Under the pieces are notes generated by a model. The model did not search any database, was not told the origin of the DNA, and saw only the letters and a program-made list of their open reading frames with translations. The position numbers and the translations under genes are program-made. This document shows, piece by piece, positions 20,658 through 33,099 of a stretch of 34,006 nucleotides of DNA. Position 1 is the first letter of the stretch, and each line of letters opens with the position of its first letter. The stretch comes from Candidatus Aminicenantota bacterium (GTDB lineage: Bacteria; Acidobacteriota; Aminicenantia; UBA2199), in NCBI GenBank assembly GCA_016926835.1, contig JAFGNX010000077.1:1-34006 (forward strand), in the 5' to 3' direction.

Positions 20658-21343
20658 TCCCGCGTCGCCGCTTCCGCATCGGGCGGGCGCAGGTAGAGAG
20701 GCTGGAGATCTTCCAGACGAGTGAGCGATTCGTTCCGGGCGTGACGGATAACCGAAATCCGACAGATTTCCGATGCCAGGAAAGAGGAGCGACCCCGGGA
20801 GCGAAACCCGGGGAACATGGCATTCAACTCCCGCCTGTACGCTGAAACACCGCTACCGGTAAAACGCAAATCCTGCCAACCCGCCAGAATATCCGTCAGA
20901 TCTTCGATACCGACCAGTCGTGGAGAAAGGACCTCTTCGGCAAGGTCTTCGCCGCTGAAACGATATGCGGCCATGTACACTTCGCGACGTCGCGCATCAA
21001 TCAGCGGGACGATGAGACGCCGGGACTGGCGCAATTTCCAGGCCAGCGCTTCAAGGGTGACCACGGGAACAACCGGCCGTGGATCCGAGAACAGCAAACC
21101 TTTCAGCGTAGTGAGACCGATACGCAACCCGGTAAACAAACCGGGGCCGATACCCACTCCGAAAAGATCGATATCGGGCACCGCCACACCGACACTTTTC
21201 AGCATGAAAGAAATCGCGGGGACCAGGGTTGCCGACAACTCGTCGCGGGTGATAAAGTTGTATTCGATGACGAGCTGGTCGTCGCGGACCAGGGCGATCG
21301 ACGCGTGGCGTGAAGTGGTATCCAATCCGACGACCAGGCTCAC
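20654..21343 (-). CDS. tsaB: tRNA t6A biosynthesis protein TsaB (YeaZ)
   Basis: VVGLDTTSRHASIAL, GVGIGPGLFTGLRIGLTTLKGL; adjacent to rimI as commonly seen. Confidence 0.9.
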   Translation of the reverse strand: MSLVVGLDTTSRHASIALVRDDQLVIEYNFITRDELSATLVPAISFMLKSVGVAVPDIDLFGVGIGPGLFTGLRIGLTTLKGLLFSDPRPVVPVVTLEALAWKLRQSRRLIVPLIDARRREVYMAAYRFSGEDLAEEVLSPRLVGIEDLTDILAGWQDLRFTGSGVSAYRRELNAMFPGFRSRGRSSFLASEICRISVIRHARNESLTRLEDLQPLYLRPPDAEAATRE

Positions 21344-21759
21344 AGTCGCTTCTCCATGGTGATCACCGAGCCCTCGGCCGTGGATTTAAAACTCAATGAA
21401 TCCATGTAGTTCTGCATGAGTAGCATTCCACGGCCACTCGGACTGAGAATATCCTTGTTTTCCGCTTCACGTGCAAGGCGCTCGAAATCCACGTCCTCGG
21501 GATTCTCATCTTGAATGCGAATACGAAGATACTCACTGTTCCAGGAGAAACAAACACTTACCCGCTTGTTCGGATCAGAGCGGTTGCCGTGAACAATGGC
21601 GTTGTTGATGACTTCGCGCAGCGCGATCTCAATCTGAAAGAACCGCTCGTCACTGATCTGGAGCAGGTTCCCGAGATACTCCATTACCAGAACAGAAAAC
21701 TCGGTGAATTTCAGGTTGCTGGAAAAATTCAGAATAACCGAGTCGGGCGGCCTTGACAT
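21340..21759 (-). CDS. RsbW/SpoIIAB-like serine/threonine kinase-type ATPase (HATPase_c_2)
   Basis: IEIALREVINNAIVHGNRSDPNKRV (N-box), IRIQDENPEDVDFE, GRGMLLMQNYMDSL (G-box). Confidence 0.88.
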   Translation of the reverse strand: MSRPPDSVILNFSSNLKFTEFSVLVMEYLGNLLQISDERFFQIEIALREVINNAIVHGNRSDPNKRVSVCFSWNSEYLRIRIQDENPEDVDFERLAREAENKDILSPSGRGMLLMQNYMDSLSFKSTAEGSVITMEKRL

Positions 21760-21767
21760 TTGCGGTA

Positions 21768-21797
21768 ATTATAACAGATTGACAGCATGATTTCCAA
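21768..21797 (-). promoter_or_regulatory. Candidate leaderless promoter of RsbW-like/tsaB/rimI operon
   Basis: On the minus strand: TTGGAA, 18-nt spacer, TGTTATAAT (extended -10), then 8 nt TACCGCAA, then ATG at 21759. No SD. Confidence 0.6.
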
Positions 21798-21806
21798 AAT
21801 GCGACC

Positions 21807-21836
21807 TTGGGCGCCCGGCTCTGCCTGTGCTATAAT
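21807..21836 (+). promoter_or_regulatory. Candidate leaderless promoter of mutS
   Basis: TTGGGC (21807-21812), 18-nt spacer, TGC-TATAAT extended -10 (TATAAT 21831-21836), then 6 nt TCACGC, then ATG at 21843. No SD. Confidence 0.65.
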
Positions 21837-21842
21837 TCACGC

Positions 21843-24479
21843 ATGCCGGATCGCGCGCTGACACCCATGCTGCGGCAATACCTGGCGATCAAGAAAGAGT
21901 ACCCGGATGCCATCCTCTTTTTCCGCATGGGTGATTTCTACGAGATGTTTTTTGAAGACGCCCGAATCGCGGCGCCATTGCTGGAAGTCGTGCTTACCAC
22001 CCGCGATAAAAAAAAGGTCAACGCCGTCCCCATGTGCGGAGTGCCTTACCACGCCTTGGATGGTTACGCCCGCAAGTTGCTCAATCGCGGTTACAAGGTA
22101 GCCGTTTGCGAGCAGGTCGAAGACCCAGCGGTTGCGCAAGGCATCGTGCGGCGGGAAGTAACGCGTGTGCTGACGCCGGGAACGGCTCTGGAGATGGACA
22201 CCGGAGACAGCGAAAACAGGTTGGTAGCCTCGTTTTTCCGGGATGACATCCATGGCGCTCTGGCTACGACGGATATCGCGGCAGGAGAATTCGAAGTCAG
22301 AAGTGTCGACTGCAAAGACTTGCAGTCCCTGGCAGATGAACTCTACCGCAAAGCTCCCAATGAAGTGATCATTGCCGAAAACAACGAAACAGACTGGAAT
22401 GAACTGAAACGCCGTGTTCCCGAATTGGCCCATATTCCGGTAACGAGAATGGCCCCACATGAATACCACCATGGAGAGAACACGGCGCGCCTGACTGCCC
22501 AGTTGCGGGTTGAGAGCATTGAAGGCCTGGGTCTATCCGGATTTGACGCGGCAATATGCGCCGCGGGAGTACTGATCAAATACCTGCAGTCCGTGCGCAA
22601 GACGGCGGTACTAAACATCACTTCTCTTGGGTTTGTGCCCCTGGCTTCTCACCTGATCCTGGATGCCGTGGCTTATCGAAATCTGGAGATTCTGAAAAAC
22701 CTTCGCACCCAGACAACCCGCGGCAGTTTGCTGTGGGCCCTGGACCTTACGGTTACGCCAATGGGAAAACGCCTGCTGCGCAACTGGCTTTCCTATCCCC
22801 TGTTAGATACGGAGTCCATCGACCGGCGCCTGGATGGAGTTGAAGCCTGTGCGGGCGACTTGATCACGCGTACGGAAATCCGCCGGGTTTTAAAGGATAG
22901 CGGAGATCTTGCCCGCTTGAATTCACGGATCTCACTGAACGTGGCCCAGCCTCATCACCTGATCAAACTGGCGGAGGTGTTGCGCCGCATACCGGAACTG
23001 CGTGACCTCATGAATGTGTTCCGGACAACGATTCTCAATGATATCCGCTCCGGCCTGGACGCCCTGGAGCCGATTGTGGCCCTGATCGATTCTGCCATTG
23101 ACAGTGACCCCGCGCCGAACCTGATTGAGGGACGAGTCATCCGCCCGGGATATCACAAGGAACTGGACGAATTGCGGGAAACCAGTCGCAACGCGCGCGA
23201 AATCATCGCCGCCATGGAAAAGGAAGAACGCGAAAAAACCGGAATTCCTTCCTTGAAAATTAAATACAACAGGGTTTTCGGTTATTTCATCGAGGTCACA
23301 AAGACCCACCTGGCCCTGGTCCCGGAGAACTATGTACGCAAACAGACCCTGGTCAATGCCGAACGCTTCATCCACGCTGAGCTCAAGGCCTTGGAAGATC
23401 GGATCCTGCGGGCCGAAGAAAAAAGCATCCAGTTAGAGAAAGAACTGTTCGCCGAAATCGTATCGCGAATCCAGAACCACGCCACAGTTCTGGCCGGAAA
23501 CTCGGAGCTGATGGGTCAACTCGACGTATTAACGGCCGCTGCGGAATTGGCGCGGCGTCGAAACTACGTGCGCCCCGTAGTGGGCAATCATTCTCGCATC
23601 CACATCCAGGGCGGCCGGCATCCTGTGGTGGAAACCAATCCCGAGTTGAACTTTGTTCCCAACGACACAAAAATGAGCGGGAGCGAGGAACAGATACTGG
23701 TGCTCACCGGTCCGAACATGGGAGGGAAATCCACTTACCTTCGCCAGAACGCTTTGATCGTCATTATGGCCCAGGCCGGCCTGTTCGTCCCAGCCGATAG
23801 TGCGGAGATCGGAATATGTGACCGTATCTTTACCCGTATCGGGGCCTCGGATTCGTTAATGGAAGGCAAATCCACTTTCATGGTCGAAATGATCGAGACC
23901 GCTGTCATACTCAACAACGCCACGGCCCGTTCCCTGATTCTGCTCGACGAGATCGGCCGCGGCACATCGACTTATGACGGGCTTTCCATTGCCTGGGCGG
24001 TGATCGAAACCCTGCATGAATCACCACCACGCCCCAGAACCCTCTTTGCCACGCATTATCACGAGCTGACTGCGCTGGCTCACATATTCGAAGGAGTACG
24101 CAACTACCATATCACGGTACGGGAATGGCAAGACAAGGTTGTGTTCCTTCACAAAGTATCGCCGGGGGCGACGGACCAGAGTTTCGGCATCCATGTTGCG
24201 CGGATCGCCGGCATCCCGGATACCGTCATTGAACGCGCGAAAGAAGTCCTGTTGAATCTGGAAAAAAAAGAACTCAATCGCCTGGTCACCGAGCGCATCT
24301 CCGGCCGGATCAAGGAAATCCGGCTGCAAAGCGGCAACCTTTTCCCGGATTCAGCGGTGATGAAAGCCTGGGACGACATCCGCGGCCGGCTGAAAACGAT
24401 CGATATCTCCACCATTACCCCTTTGCAGGCCATGCATCTGCTGAATGAGCTCAAATCCCGCAGTGAAAAGCTGGAATAG
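21843..24479 (+). CDS. mutS: DNA mismatch repair protein MutS
   Basis: FFRMGDFYEMFFEDA, Walker A TGPNMGGKSTYLRQ, LILLDEIGRGTSTYDGLSIAWAV, FATHYHELTAL. Start at ATG 21843 (MPDRALTPMLRQYLAIK) rather than 21807. Confidence 0.97.
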   Translation: MPDRALTPMLRQYLAIKKEYPDAILFFRMGDFYEMFFEDARIAAPLLEVVLTTRDKKKVNAVPMCGVPYHALDGYARKLLNRGYKVAVCEQVEDPAVAQGIVRREVTRVLTPGTALEMDTGDSENRLVASFFRDDIHGALATTDIAAGEFEVRSVDCKDLQSLADELYRKAPNEVIIAENNETDWNELKRRVPELAHIPVTRMAPHEYHHGENTARLTAQLRVESIEGLGLSGFDAAICAAGVLIKYLQSVRKTAVLNITSLGFVPLASHLILDAVAYRNLEILKNLRTQTTRGSLLWALDLTVTPMGKRLLRNWLSYPLLDTESIDRRLDGVEACAGDLITRTEIRRVLKDSGDLARLNSRISLNVAQPHHLIKLAEVLRRIPELRDLMNVFRTTILNDIRSGLDALEPIVALIDSAIDSDPAPNLIEGRVIRPGYHKELDELRETSRNAREIIAAMEKEEREKTGIPSLKIKYNRVFGYFIEVTKTHLALVPENYVRKQTLVNAERFIHAELKALEDRILRAEEKSIQLEKELFAEIVSRIQNHATVLAGNSELMGQLDVLTAAAELARRRNYVRPVVGNHSRIHIQGGRHPVVETNPELNFVPNDTKMSGSEEQILVLTGPNMGGKSTYLRQNALIVIMAQAGLFVPADSAEIGICDRIFTRIGASDSLMEGKSTFMVEMIETAVILNNATARSLILLDEIGRGTSTYDGLSIAWAVIETLHESPPRPRTLFATHYHELTALAHIFEGVRNYHITVREWQDKVVFLHKVSPGATDQSFGIHVARIAGIPDTVIERAKEVLLNLEKKELNRLVTERISGRIKEIRLQSGNLFPDSAVMKAWDDIRGRLKTIDISTITPLQAMHLLNELKSRSEKLE

Positions 24480-24596
24480 CAATCATTCGGCCGGAGTATG
24501 CACACACAATCCTCCCTTACTCCAGGCTGGAAAAGCATTCCGGATAAAGCGCCGAGCACCCGAAAATTCCGGGTCGCCCTTGCGGTGAAAAAATTT

Positions 24597-24622
24597 CCGG
24601 CGGACCGTTACCGGCCCGCCGG
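24597..24622. terminator. Candidate terminator hairpin downstream of mutS
   Basis: CCGGCGG (24597-24603) / CCGCCGG (24616-24622), followed by CTGTTTAT. Confidence 0.35.
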
Positions 24623-24663
24623 CTGTTTATCCCAACCTGTGTTTCCCACAAGGATTGTCACGA

Positions 24664-24782
24664 AATGGCGTAGATGGTTTTAGTAACAAGGCATGCGACC
24701 GGAATCCTGTGAAAGCATAGCAGCGCTATGGCTGAGAAAAATGACCGAGCATAACGCCGCCAATGCGGCCATATCCGCCATT
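24664..24782. repeat. Structured non-coding element with imperfect inverted ends in the mutS/ahcY convergent intergenic region
   Basis: Left end AATGGCGTAGATGG and right end (reverse complement) AATGGCGGATATGG; internal hairpin CATAGC-AGC-GCTATG. No coding signal. Confidence 0.4.
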
Positions 24783-24809
24783 GCAGCAGATCGTTGTGAG
24801 AAATGCAGG

Positions 24810-26234
24810 TTAATAGCGGTAGTGGTTCGGTTTGTAAGGACCGTTCACATCCACGCCCAGGTATTCCGCCTGCTCAGGGGTCAATCGCGTGAGTAGCGCG
24901 CCCAGCCTCTGCAGGTGCAGGCGTGCCACTTCTTCATCCAGGTACTTGGGCAGTACATACACCTTTTTTTCATGACTTTCACCGGCCAGCTTGATCTGAG
25001 CCAGGGTCTGGTTGGTGAAGCTGGAACTCATCACGAAACTGGGGTGGCCGGTGGCACAGCCCAGATTCACCAGGCGCCCCTCAGCCAGAACAATGATTGA
25101 CCGGCCGGAAGCAAGCGTCCACTGATCAACCTGGGGTTTGATATTGCGACGACGACAGTGGGTACTTTTTCCCAGGTAATCCATCTCGATCTCGTTGTCA
25201 AAGTGTCCGATGTTGCATACAATGGCACCCTCTTTCATCTGTTCCATGTGGGCGCCGGTCAGTACCTTGTAGTTGCCCGTAGCCGTCACAAAGATATCCA
25301 TGTCCGCCACCACGTCATCGGTGCGTACAACCGGGTATCCTTCCATGGCGGCCTGCAAGGCACAAATGGGATCGATTTCCGATACAAAAACACGCGCGCC
25401 GTAGGCCTTCAGGGATTGGGCGCTTCCTTTGCCGACATCGCCGAAACCCAGCACCAAAGCCTTTTTCCCGGCCAGCATGACGTCGGTGGCCCGTTTGATG
25501 CCGTCACTCAGAGACTCGCGACAACCGTAGAGGTTGTCGAACTTGGATTTTGTCACCGAGTCGTTGACATTGATGGCGGGAAACAACAGTTGGCCTTCAC
25601 GCTCCAGTTGATACAAGCGGTTTACCCCGGTCGTGGTTTCTTCAGATACCCCGCGGATATTGGCTGCCACCTTTTGCCAGCGTTCCGGATCAGCCTGATA
25701 CGCCCGGAACAGGCGCCGGATAAGCACCTGAAAGTCCGCATGATCATAGGTCTTTTCCAGGCGGGACGGGTCTTTTTCACCGCGCACGCCTTCATGGACA
25801 AACAAGGTGGCGTCACCGCCGTCGTCAACAATCAGGTCGGGACCGCTGCCATCCGGCCACGTCAGGGCCTGCTCAATGCACCACCAGTATTCGTCCAGGG
25901 TTTCTCCTTTCCAGGCGAACACGGCGGCTTTGCCGTCGGCGGCAATGGCGGCCGCGGCATGGTCCTGAGTGGAAAAAATGTTGCAGGAAGCCCAGCGCAC
26001 ATTCGCCCCCAACTCAACCAGGGTCTCGATCAGCATGGCGGTTTGAATGGTCATGTGCAGACTGCCGGTGATTTTCAGACCCGCAAGGGGTTTATCCGGC
26101 CCGTATTTTTCCCGCACCGCCATCAGCCCGGGCATTTCCCCTTCCGCCAGTTCCATTTCCTTGCGGCCCCATTCAGCCAGAGAAATATCCGCAACGCGGT
26201 ATTTCAAATTAAGATCCAGTTCCAGAAAACTCAT
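24810..26234 (-). CDS. ahcY: Adenosylhomocysteinase (S-adenosylhomocysteine hydrolase)
   Basis: [84 protein letters not shown]-terminal [10 protein letters not shown]. Start at ATG 26234 after GGAGG. Confidence 0.98.
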   Translation of the reverse strand: MSFLELDLNLKYRVADISLAEWGRKEMELAEGEMPGLMAVREKYGPDKPLAGLKITGSLHMTIQTAMLIETLVELGANVRWASCNIFSTQDHAAAAIAADGKAAVFAWKGETLDEYWWCIEQALTWPDGSGPDLIVDDGGDATLFVHEGVRGEKDPSRLEKTYDHADFQVLIRRLFRAYQADPERWQKVAANIRGVSEETTTGVNRLYQLEREGQLLFPAINVNDSVTKSKFDNLYGCRESLSDGIKRATDVMLAGKKALVLGFGDVGKGSAQSLKAYGARVFVSEIDPICALQAAMEGYPVVRTDDVVADMDIFVTATGNYKVLTGAHMEQMKEGAIVCNIGHFDNEIEMDYLGKSTHCRRRNIKPQVDQWTLASGRSIIVLAEGRLVNLGCATGHPSFVMSSSFTNQTLAQIKLAGESHEKKVYVLPKYLDEEVARLHLQRLGALLTRLTPEQAEYLGVDVNGPYKPNHYRY

Positions 26235-26254
26235 ACTTGCCTCCAAATTGATTT

Positions 26255-27178
26255 TTATGACATATCTATCTTTGTGGCCTGAAGAAAAAATCCTTCCAGC
26301 CCCTTTTGCAACCCAATGGTCTTCAGGCTTCCGCTTGAAAAGCCGCTTTGCCGTAACCAGGCATGGATCTGTTCGCGGTCAAAACCCAGCCAGCGGTCTC
26401 CATACCGCTGCCGCATCTCTTCTCGGTCATGACGCAGAAAGTCCACGATCAGAAAAGGGGCCTGTGGTTTCAACACGCGATGGGCTTCGCGAAACACCTC
26501 AACCGGCTCTTCCAAATGATGCAACACCATGTGAATGATTGCCAGATCGGCCTCCCCATCCCGCAGGGGAAGGTGCCGCAAGCCTCCGATGCGCAAGTCC
26601 ACCGCGCCTTTTTGAGATTGAAAACGGCGATGGGCACTTTCAAGCATGCGGGGTGAATTGTCTACGCCGATGACCCGGCGGCATCGCCGCAACAGCAGGG
26701 GGACCAGATCTCCCGCTCCGCAACCCAGGTCCACTCCCGTATCCACGGATGGAATGGTGTTTAAAATCAACGATGCAAGATCGAGATCACCGAAAATTTC
26801 ATGACGCAATGCATCCCAGTCTTCGGCGATATTGTCAAAAAAACGCGTGGTTTCAGACTCCCGCTGTGTGACAACACGTTGTGCGGCCTCAAGATCCGCC
26901 TGATTCTCAGGAGTATCTTTCAAGAACGAGCGCACCGCCTTCAGAAACGTTCCGCCTTCTCCATCTCGGGCTGCGGAATAAAAAGTCCACAGGCCCTGAC
27001 GACGATGGGTCACCAGTCCGCCAACGGCCAACAAGCGCAAATGGTGGGAAACCCGGGACTGACCGGTCCGCAGAACGGCAACCAGTTCGTTGACATTCAG
27101 CTCCATGTGAAGCAGGAGATGGATGATGCGCAGGCGCATGGGGTCTGACAACGCCTTGAAACGGGAAACGATTGACAT
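26255..27178 (-). CDS. ArsR-family winged-helix regulator fused to a class I SAM-dependent methyltransferase domain (SahR-like architecture)
   Basis: N-terminal [60 protein letters not shown]-terminal methyltransferase: [31 protein letters not shown]...[27 protein letters not shown]. Confidence 0.92.
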   Translation of the reverse strand: MSIVSRFKALSDPMRLRIIHLLLHMELNVNELVAVLRTGQSRVSHHLRLLAVGGLVTHRRQGLWTFYSAARDGEGGTFLKAVRSFLKDTPENQADLEAAQRVVTQRESETTRFFDNIAEDWDALRHEIFGDLDLASLILNTIPSVDTGVDLGCGAGDLVPLLLRRCRRVIGVDNSPRMLESAHRRFQSQKGAVDLRIGGLRHLPLRDGEADLAIIHMVLHHLEEPVEVFREAHRVLKPQAPFLIVDFLRHDREEMRQRYGDRWLGFDREQIHAWLRQSGFSSGSLKTIGLQKGLEGFFLQATKIDMS

Positions 27179-27184
27179 AAGAAC

Positions 27185-30148
<2,964 letters not shown>

Positions 30149-30173
30149 ATATCACCGAATGAGGAGAACGGCC

Positions 30174-31061
30174 ATGACTATGTTAAAGATGACCTGGACA
30201 AAGCTGTCACTCATTGCCGTCATAATGGCGGGAATCACTTCTTTCATGGAGGCCCGGCACTTTTTGTGGTCCGTAACCGGCACAGAGGGATCAGGGTACA
30301 TCATGGGATCAATTCATCTGTTAAAAAAAGAATATTTCCCGTTGCCGGACGCCATCCGCAACGCCTTCGCCGAATGCGGCGCCCTGGCAGTGGAAGCCGA
30401 TATCTCCGCGGATAAAGTGGCCGAAGCCGCTCTGATACAGATGCAAAAAGGCATGTACGATGAAGATGACAGCCTGAAAAACCATGTTTCCACGGAAACC
30501 TGGCAATTGGCCGAGCGCAAGTTGAGTGAATTGGGCATGGATATCAAGGGCTTCGCTCGTTTCAAACCCTGGATGCTGGCCCTTACCATTGTCAGCATGG
30601 AGATGATGCGTATGGGGTTCGATCCGCGCTGGGGTGTGGATCGATACTTTCTGGAAACCGCGCCGGACGATATGGAAATTTTAGAACTCGAGGGGCTGGA
30701 ATCTCAAATGGAACTGTTCAACGGTTTCTCTGACGCCATGAGTGAACGCTTCCTGTTTTTCAACATTCAGGAATCGGAAAATGCCCGCAAACAGGTTGAG
30801 GACATGGTAAGCGCCTGGTTCACCGGTGACATCGACGCCATGGAATCCCTGCTGACCCGCAGCATCCAGGAACACCCCGAGCTGACCGGCCTGTATGAAG
30901 TGATTGTGTATCAACGCAACCAGTCCATGACGGAACGCATCCTGGAACTGTTTTCACCGCAACGAAAACTGTTTGTGGTTGTGGGTGCCGCGCATCTGGT
31001 GGGGGAAAAAGGCATTATCGCCCGGTTGCGTGGCCAGGGATATCGTGTGCGGCAGCTTTGA
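30174..31061 (+). CDS. TraB/GumN-family protein with signal peptide
   Basis: N-terminal hydrophobic segment, FLWSVTGTEGSGYIMGSIHLLKKEYFPLP, LELEGLESQMELFNGFS, VVVGAAHLVGEKGIIARLRGQGYRV. SD GAGGAGAA before ATG 30174. Confidence 0.85.
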   Translation: MTMLKMTWTKLSLIAVIMAGITSFMEARHFLWSVTGTEGSGYIMGSIHLLKKEYFPLPDAIRNAFAECGALAVEADISADKVAEAALIQMQKGMYDEDDSLKNHVSTETWQLAERKLSELGMDIKGFARFKPWMLALTIVSMEMMRMGFDPRWGVDRYFLETAPDDMEILELEGLESQMELFNGFSDAMSERFLFFNIQESENARKQVEDMVSAWFTGDIDAMESLLTRSIQEHPELTGLYEVIVYQRNQSMTERILELFSPQRKLFVVVGAAHLVGEKGIIARLRGQGYRVRQL

Positions 31062-31137
31062 TCGAAACAGATTTGCGCTTCCTCCCAACCTTGGCCTATA
31101 ATCACCTGGAGGAACCGGTTTTTCATTCTTCTACACC

Positions 31138-33099
31138 ATGTTGACACTTCGCCGGATATCTTTTTCCATTGCAAACCGCACCCTGTTGCACCAGCTCGAC
31201 TGGACGGTGATGCCGGGACAGCGGCTGGCCCTGGTGGGCGCCAATGGAACGGGCAAAACCACGTTGCTGCGCATCATGGCATCCGAACTGGAGCCCGACT
31301 CCGGAGAAGTCGTCAAATCGCGCCATTACCGCGTGGCTCACCTGCCGCAGGAAACCGTTGCACGGTGCGAAGGAAGCCTGATGCATTCGGTTCTGAGCGG
31401 ACGTGCCGATATTCTCCAACTGGAAGCCCGGCTCGAGGCATTGCGCGCTGATCCGCCGCCGGAAGATTCAAATTATTCTCAATGGTTGAAGCGGGTGGAA
31501 AACCTGGAGACCCGGTATTCCAGCAGCAAGGGCTATGAACTTGAAAACCGCGCCCGGCGCATCCTGTCCGGCCTGGGATTCCAACGTTCACAGGAAAAGC
31601 TCCCTTTATCCCATTTCAGCGGAGGATGGCGCATGCGCGCCCTGCTGGCGCGCCTGCTTCTGGCCGAGCCGGACCTTTTGCTGCTGGACGAACCCACGAA
31701 CCATCTCGACCTGCCTTCACTGGAGTGGCTGGAACGATTCCTGCTGGCTTTTGGCGGCAGCATGGTCATGGTTTCACATGATCGTTTTTTTATCGACCGC
31801 CTGGCCCAGGAGATTGTGGAGTTGGAAAACGGGTATCTGAGGCATTATCCGGGCCGTTACCGCACGTTTCTAAAGATGCGGGCGCAGCAACACGAACAGG
31901 CGGAACAGTTGCGGCGGCAACAAAAGGCGGAACGCCGCCGTCAGGAACAATTCATTGAGCGCTTCCGCTACAAGGCCACCAAAGCCAGGCAGGTTCAGAG
32001 CCGCATCAAACAACTGGAAAAAATGGAAACCGCCAAACCCGCTTCCACTCCGGACCCGAAAATCGATTTCCGTCTGACCCCGGCGCAAGCATCCTTCCGG
32101 GACGTGTTACGCCTCCAAAAACTGGGATTCGCCTACTCACCCGGGCAATGGGTACTCCGGGGCATCGACCTTGAGGTCAAACGCCAGGACAAAATCTGCT
32201 TGGTGGGGAAAAACGGAGCGGGGAAAACCACCCTGACCCGGTTGATCAACCGCGAGTTCGCCCCGGTGGAGGGAACACTGACCCTTGGCCATCGAACCGT
32301 TGTCGGGTACTATGCGCAACACCAGGTGGATGCCCTGAACCTGGATCACCAGGTCATACGTGAAGTCAGTGATGCCGCCCCGCCGGCGCGGATCCCGGAA
32401 GTGCGATCCATCCTGGGACTCTTCGGATTCCATGGCAACGACGCATTCAAATCGATCCGGGTTTTGAGCGGCGGAGAAAAAGCAAGGGTATCCCTGGCCC
32501 GGATCCTGGTATCCGGTGCCAATTTTTTGATCATGGACGAACCCACCAACCACCTGGACAGCCATGCCCGGGATGCGTTGGAAAAAGCGCTTTGCGCTTA
32601 CGAAGGCACCATTATGCTGGTGTCCCACGATCGCTACTTTCTGGATGGAATCGTGAACCGGGTGGTTGAGATCCGGGATGGGCGCCTGCATGAATACCTG
32701 GGTAACTACTCCGAATACCTGGAAAAGCGAGACGAACCCGTGAGCGAAACCAGTTCCTTGGAAACCCGCGAATGCGGGGAAACCCGCCGCAGCGAGCGGC
32801 GGCGACAAGCCCTTGCGCGCCAGGCCGTCAGCGAAGAACGGGGGCGCCTTGGCGAAAAGATCCGGGAGCTTGAGGACCGGATCGAAATCCTGGAGCAACG
32901 GCGAGATGATTTTGAGACCCAGTTGGCCCATCCGGGAACCTATGACAACAGCGATAAAGTCGTCACCCTGCAAAAAGAGTATGCCCGGGTAGTGGAACAA
33001 CTGGAAACCGCGATCGCGGAGTGGGAGTCATCTCACAATGAATTGGACGAATTGCTGCGGGACCTGTCAACGGCATCCTCAGAGGAAACCGCCACATGA
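31138..33099 (+). CDS. ABC-F family ATP-binding protein (Uup/YheS-like)
   Basis: Two ABC cassettes: GANGTGKTTLLR / SGGWRMRALLARLLLAEPDLLLLDEPTNHLDLPS and GKNGAGKTTLTRL / LSGGEKARVSLARILVSGANFLIMDEPTNHLD. Interdomain linker and C-terminal coiled coil; no TM domains. Confidence 0.94.
   Translation: MLTLRRISFSIANRTLLHQLDWTVMPGQRLALVGANGTGKTTLLRIMASELEPDSGEVVKSRHYRVAHLPQETVARCEGSLMHSVLSGRADILQLEARLEALRADPPPEDSNYSQWLKRVENLETRYSSSKGYELENRARRILSGLGFQRSQEKLPLSHFSGGWRMRALLARLLLAEPDLLLLDEPTNHLDLPSLEWLERFLLAFGGSMVMVSHDRFFIDRLAQEIVELENGYLRHYPGRYRTFLKMRAQQHEQAEQLRRQQKAERRRQEQFIERFRYKATKARQVQSRIKQLEKMETAKPASTPDPKIDFRLTPAQASFRDVLRLQKLGFAYSPGQWVLRGIDLEVKRQDKICLVGKNGAGKTTLTRLINREFAPVEGTLTLGHRTVVGYYAQHQVDALNLDHQVIREVSDAAPPARIPEVRSILGLFGFHGNDAFKSIRVLSGGEKARVSLARILVSGANFLIMDEPTNHLDSHARDALEKALCAYEGTIMLVSHDRYFLDGIVNRVVEIRDGRLHEYLGNYSEYLEKRDEPVSETSSLETRECGETRRSERRRQALARQAVSEERGRLGEKIRELEDRIEILEQRRDDFETQLAHPGTYDNSDKVVTLQKEYARVVEQLETAIAEWESSHNELDELLRDLSTASSEETAT

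Noticed and set aside
24498-24896. Small plus-strand ORFs (61 and 67 aa) in the mutS/ahcY gap
   Set aside because: They cover the structured element and the antisense end of ahcY, lack SD or promoter context, and have no recognisable protein features.
25158-26282. 374-aa plus-strand ORF opposite ahcY
   Set aside because: Entirely antisense to a strongly conserved ahcY; low-complexity, histidine/glutamine-rich shadow ORF typical of GC-biased coding DNA.
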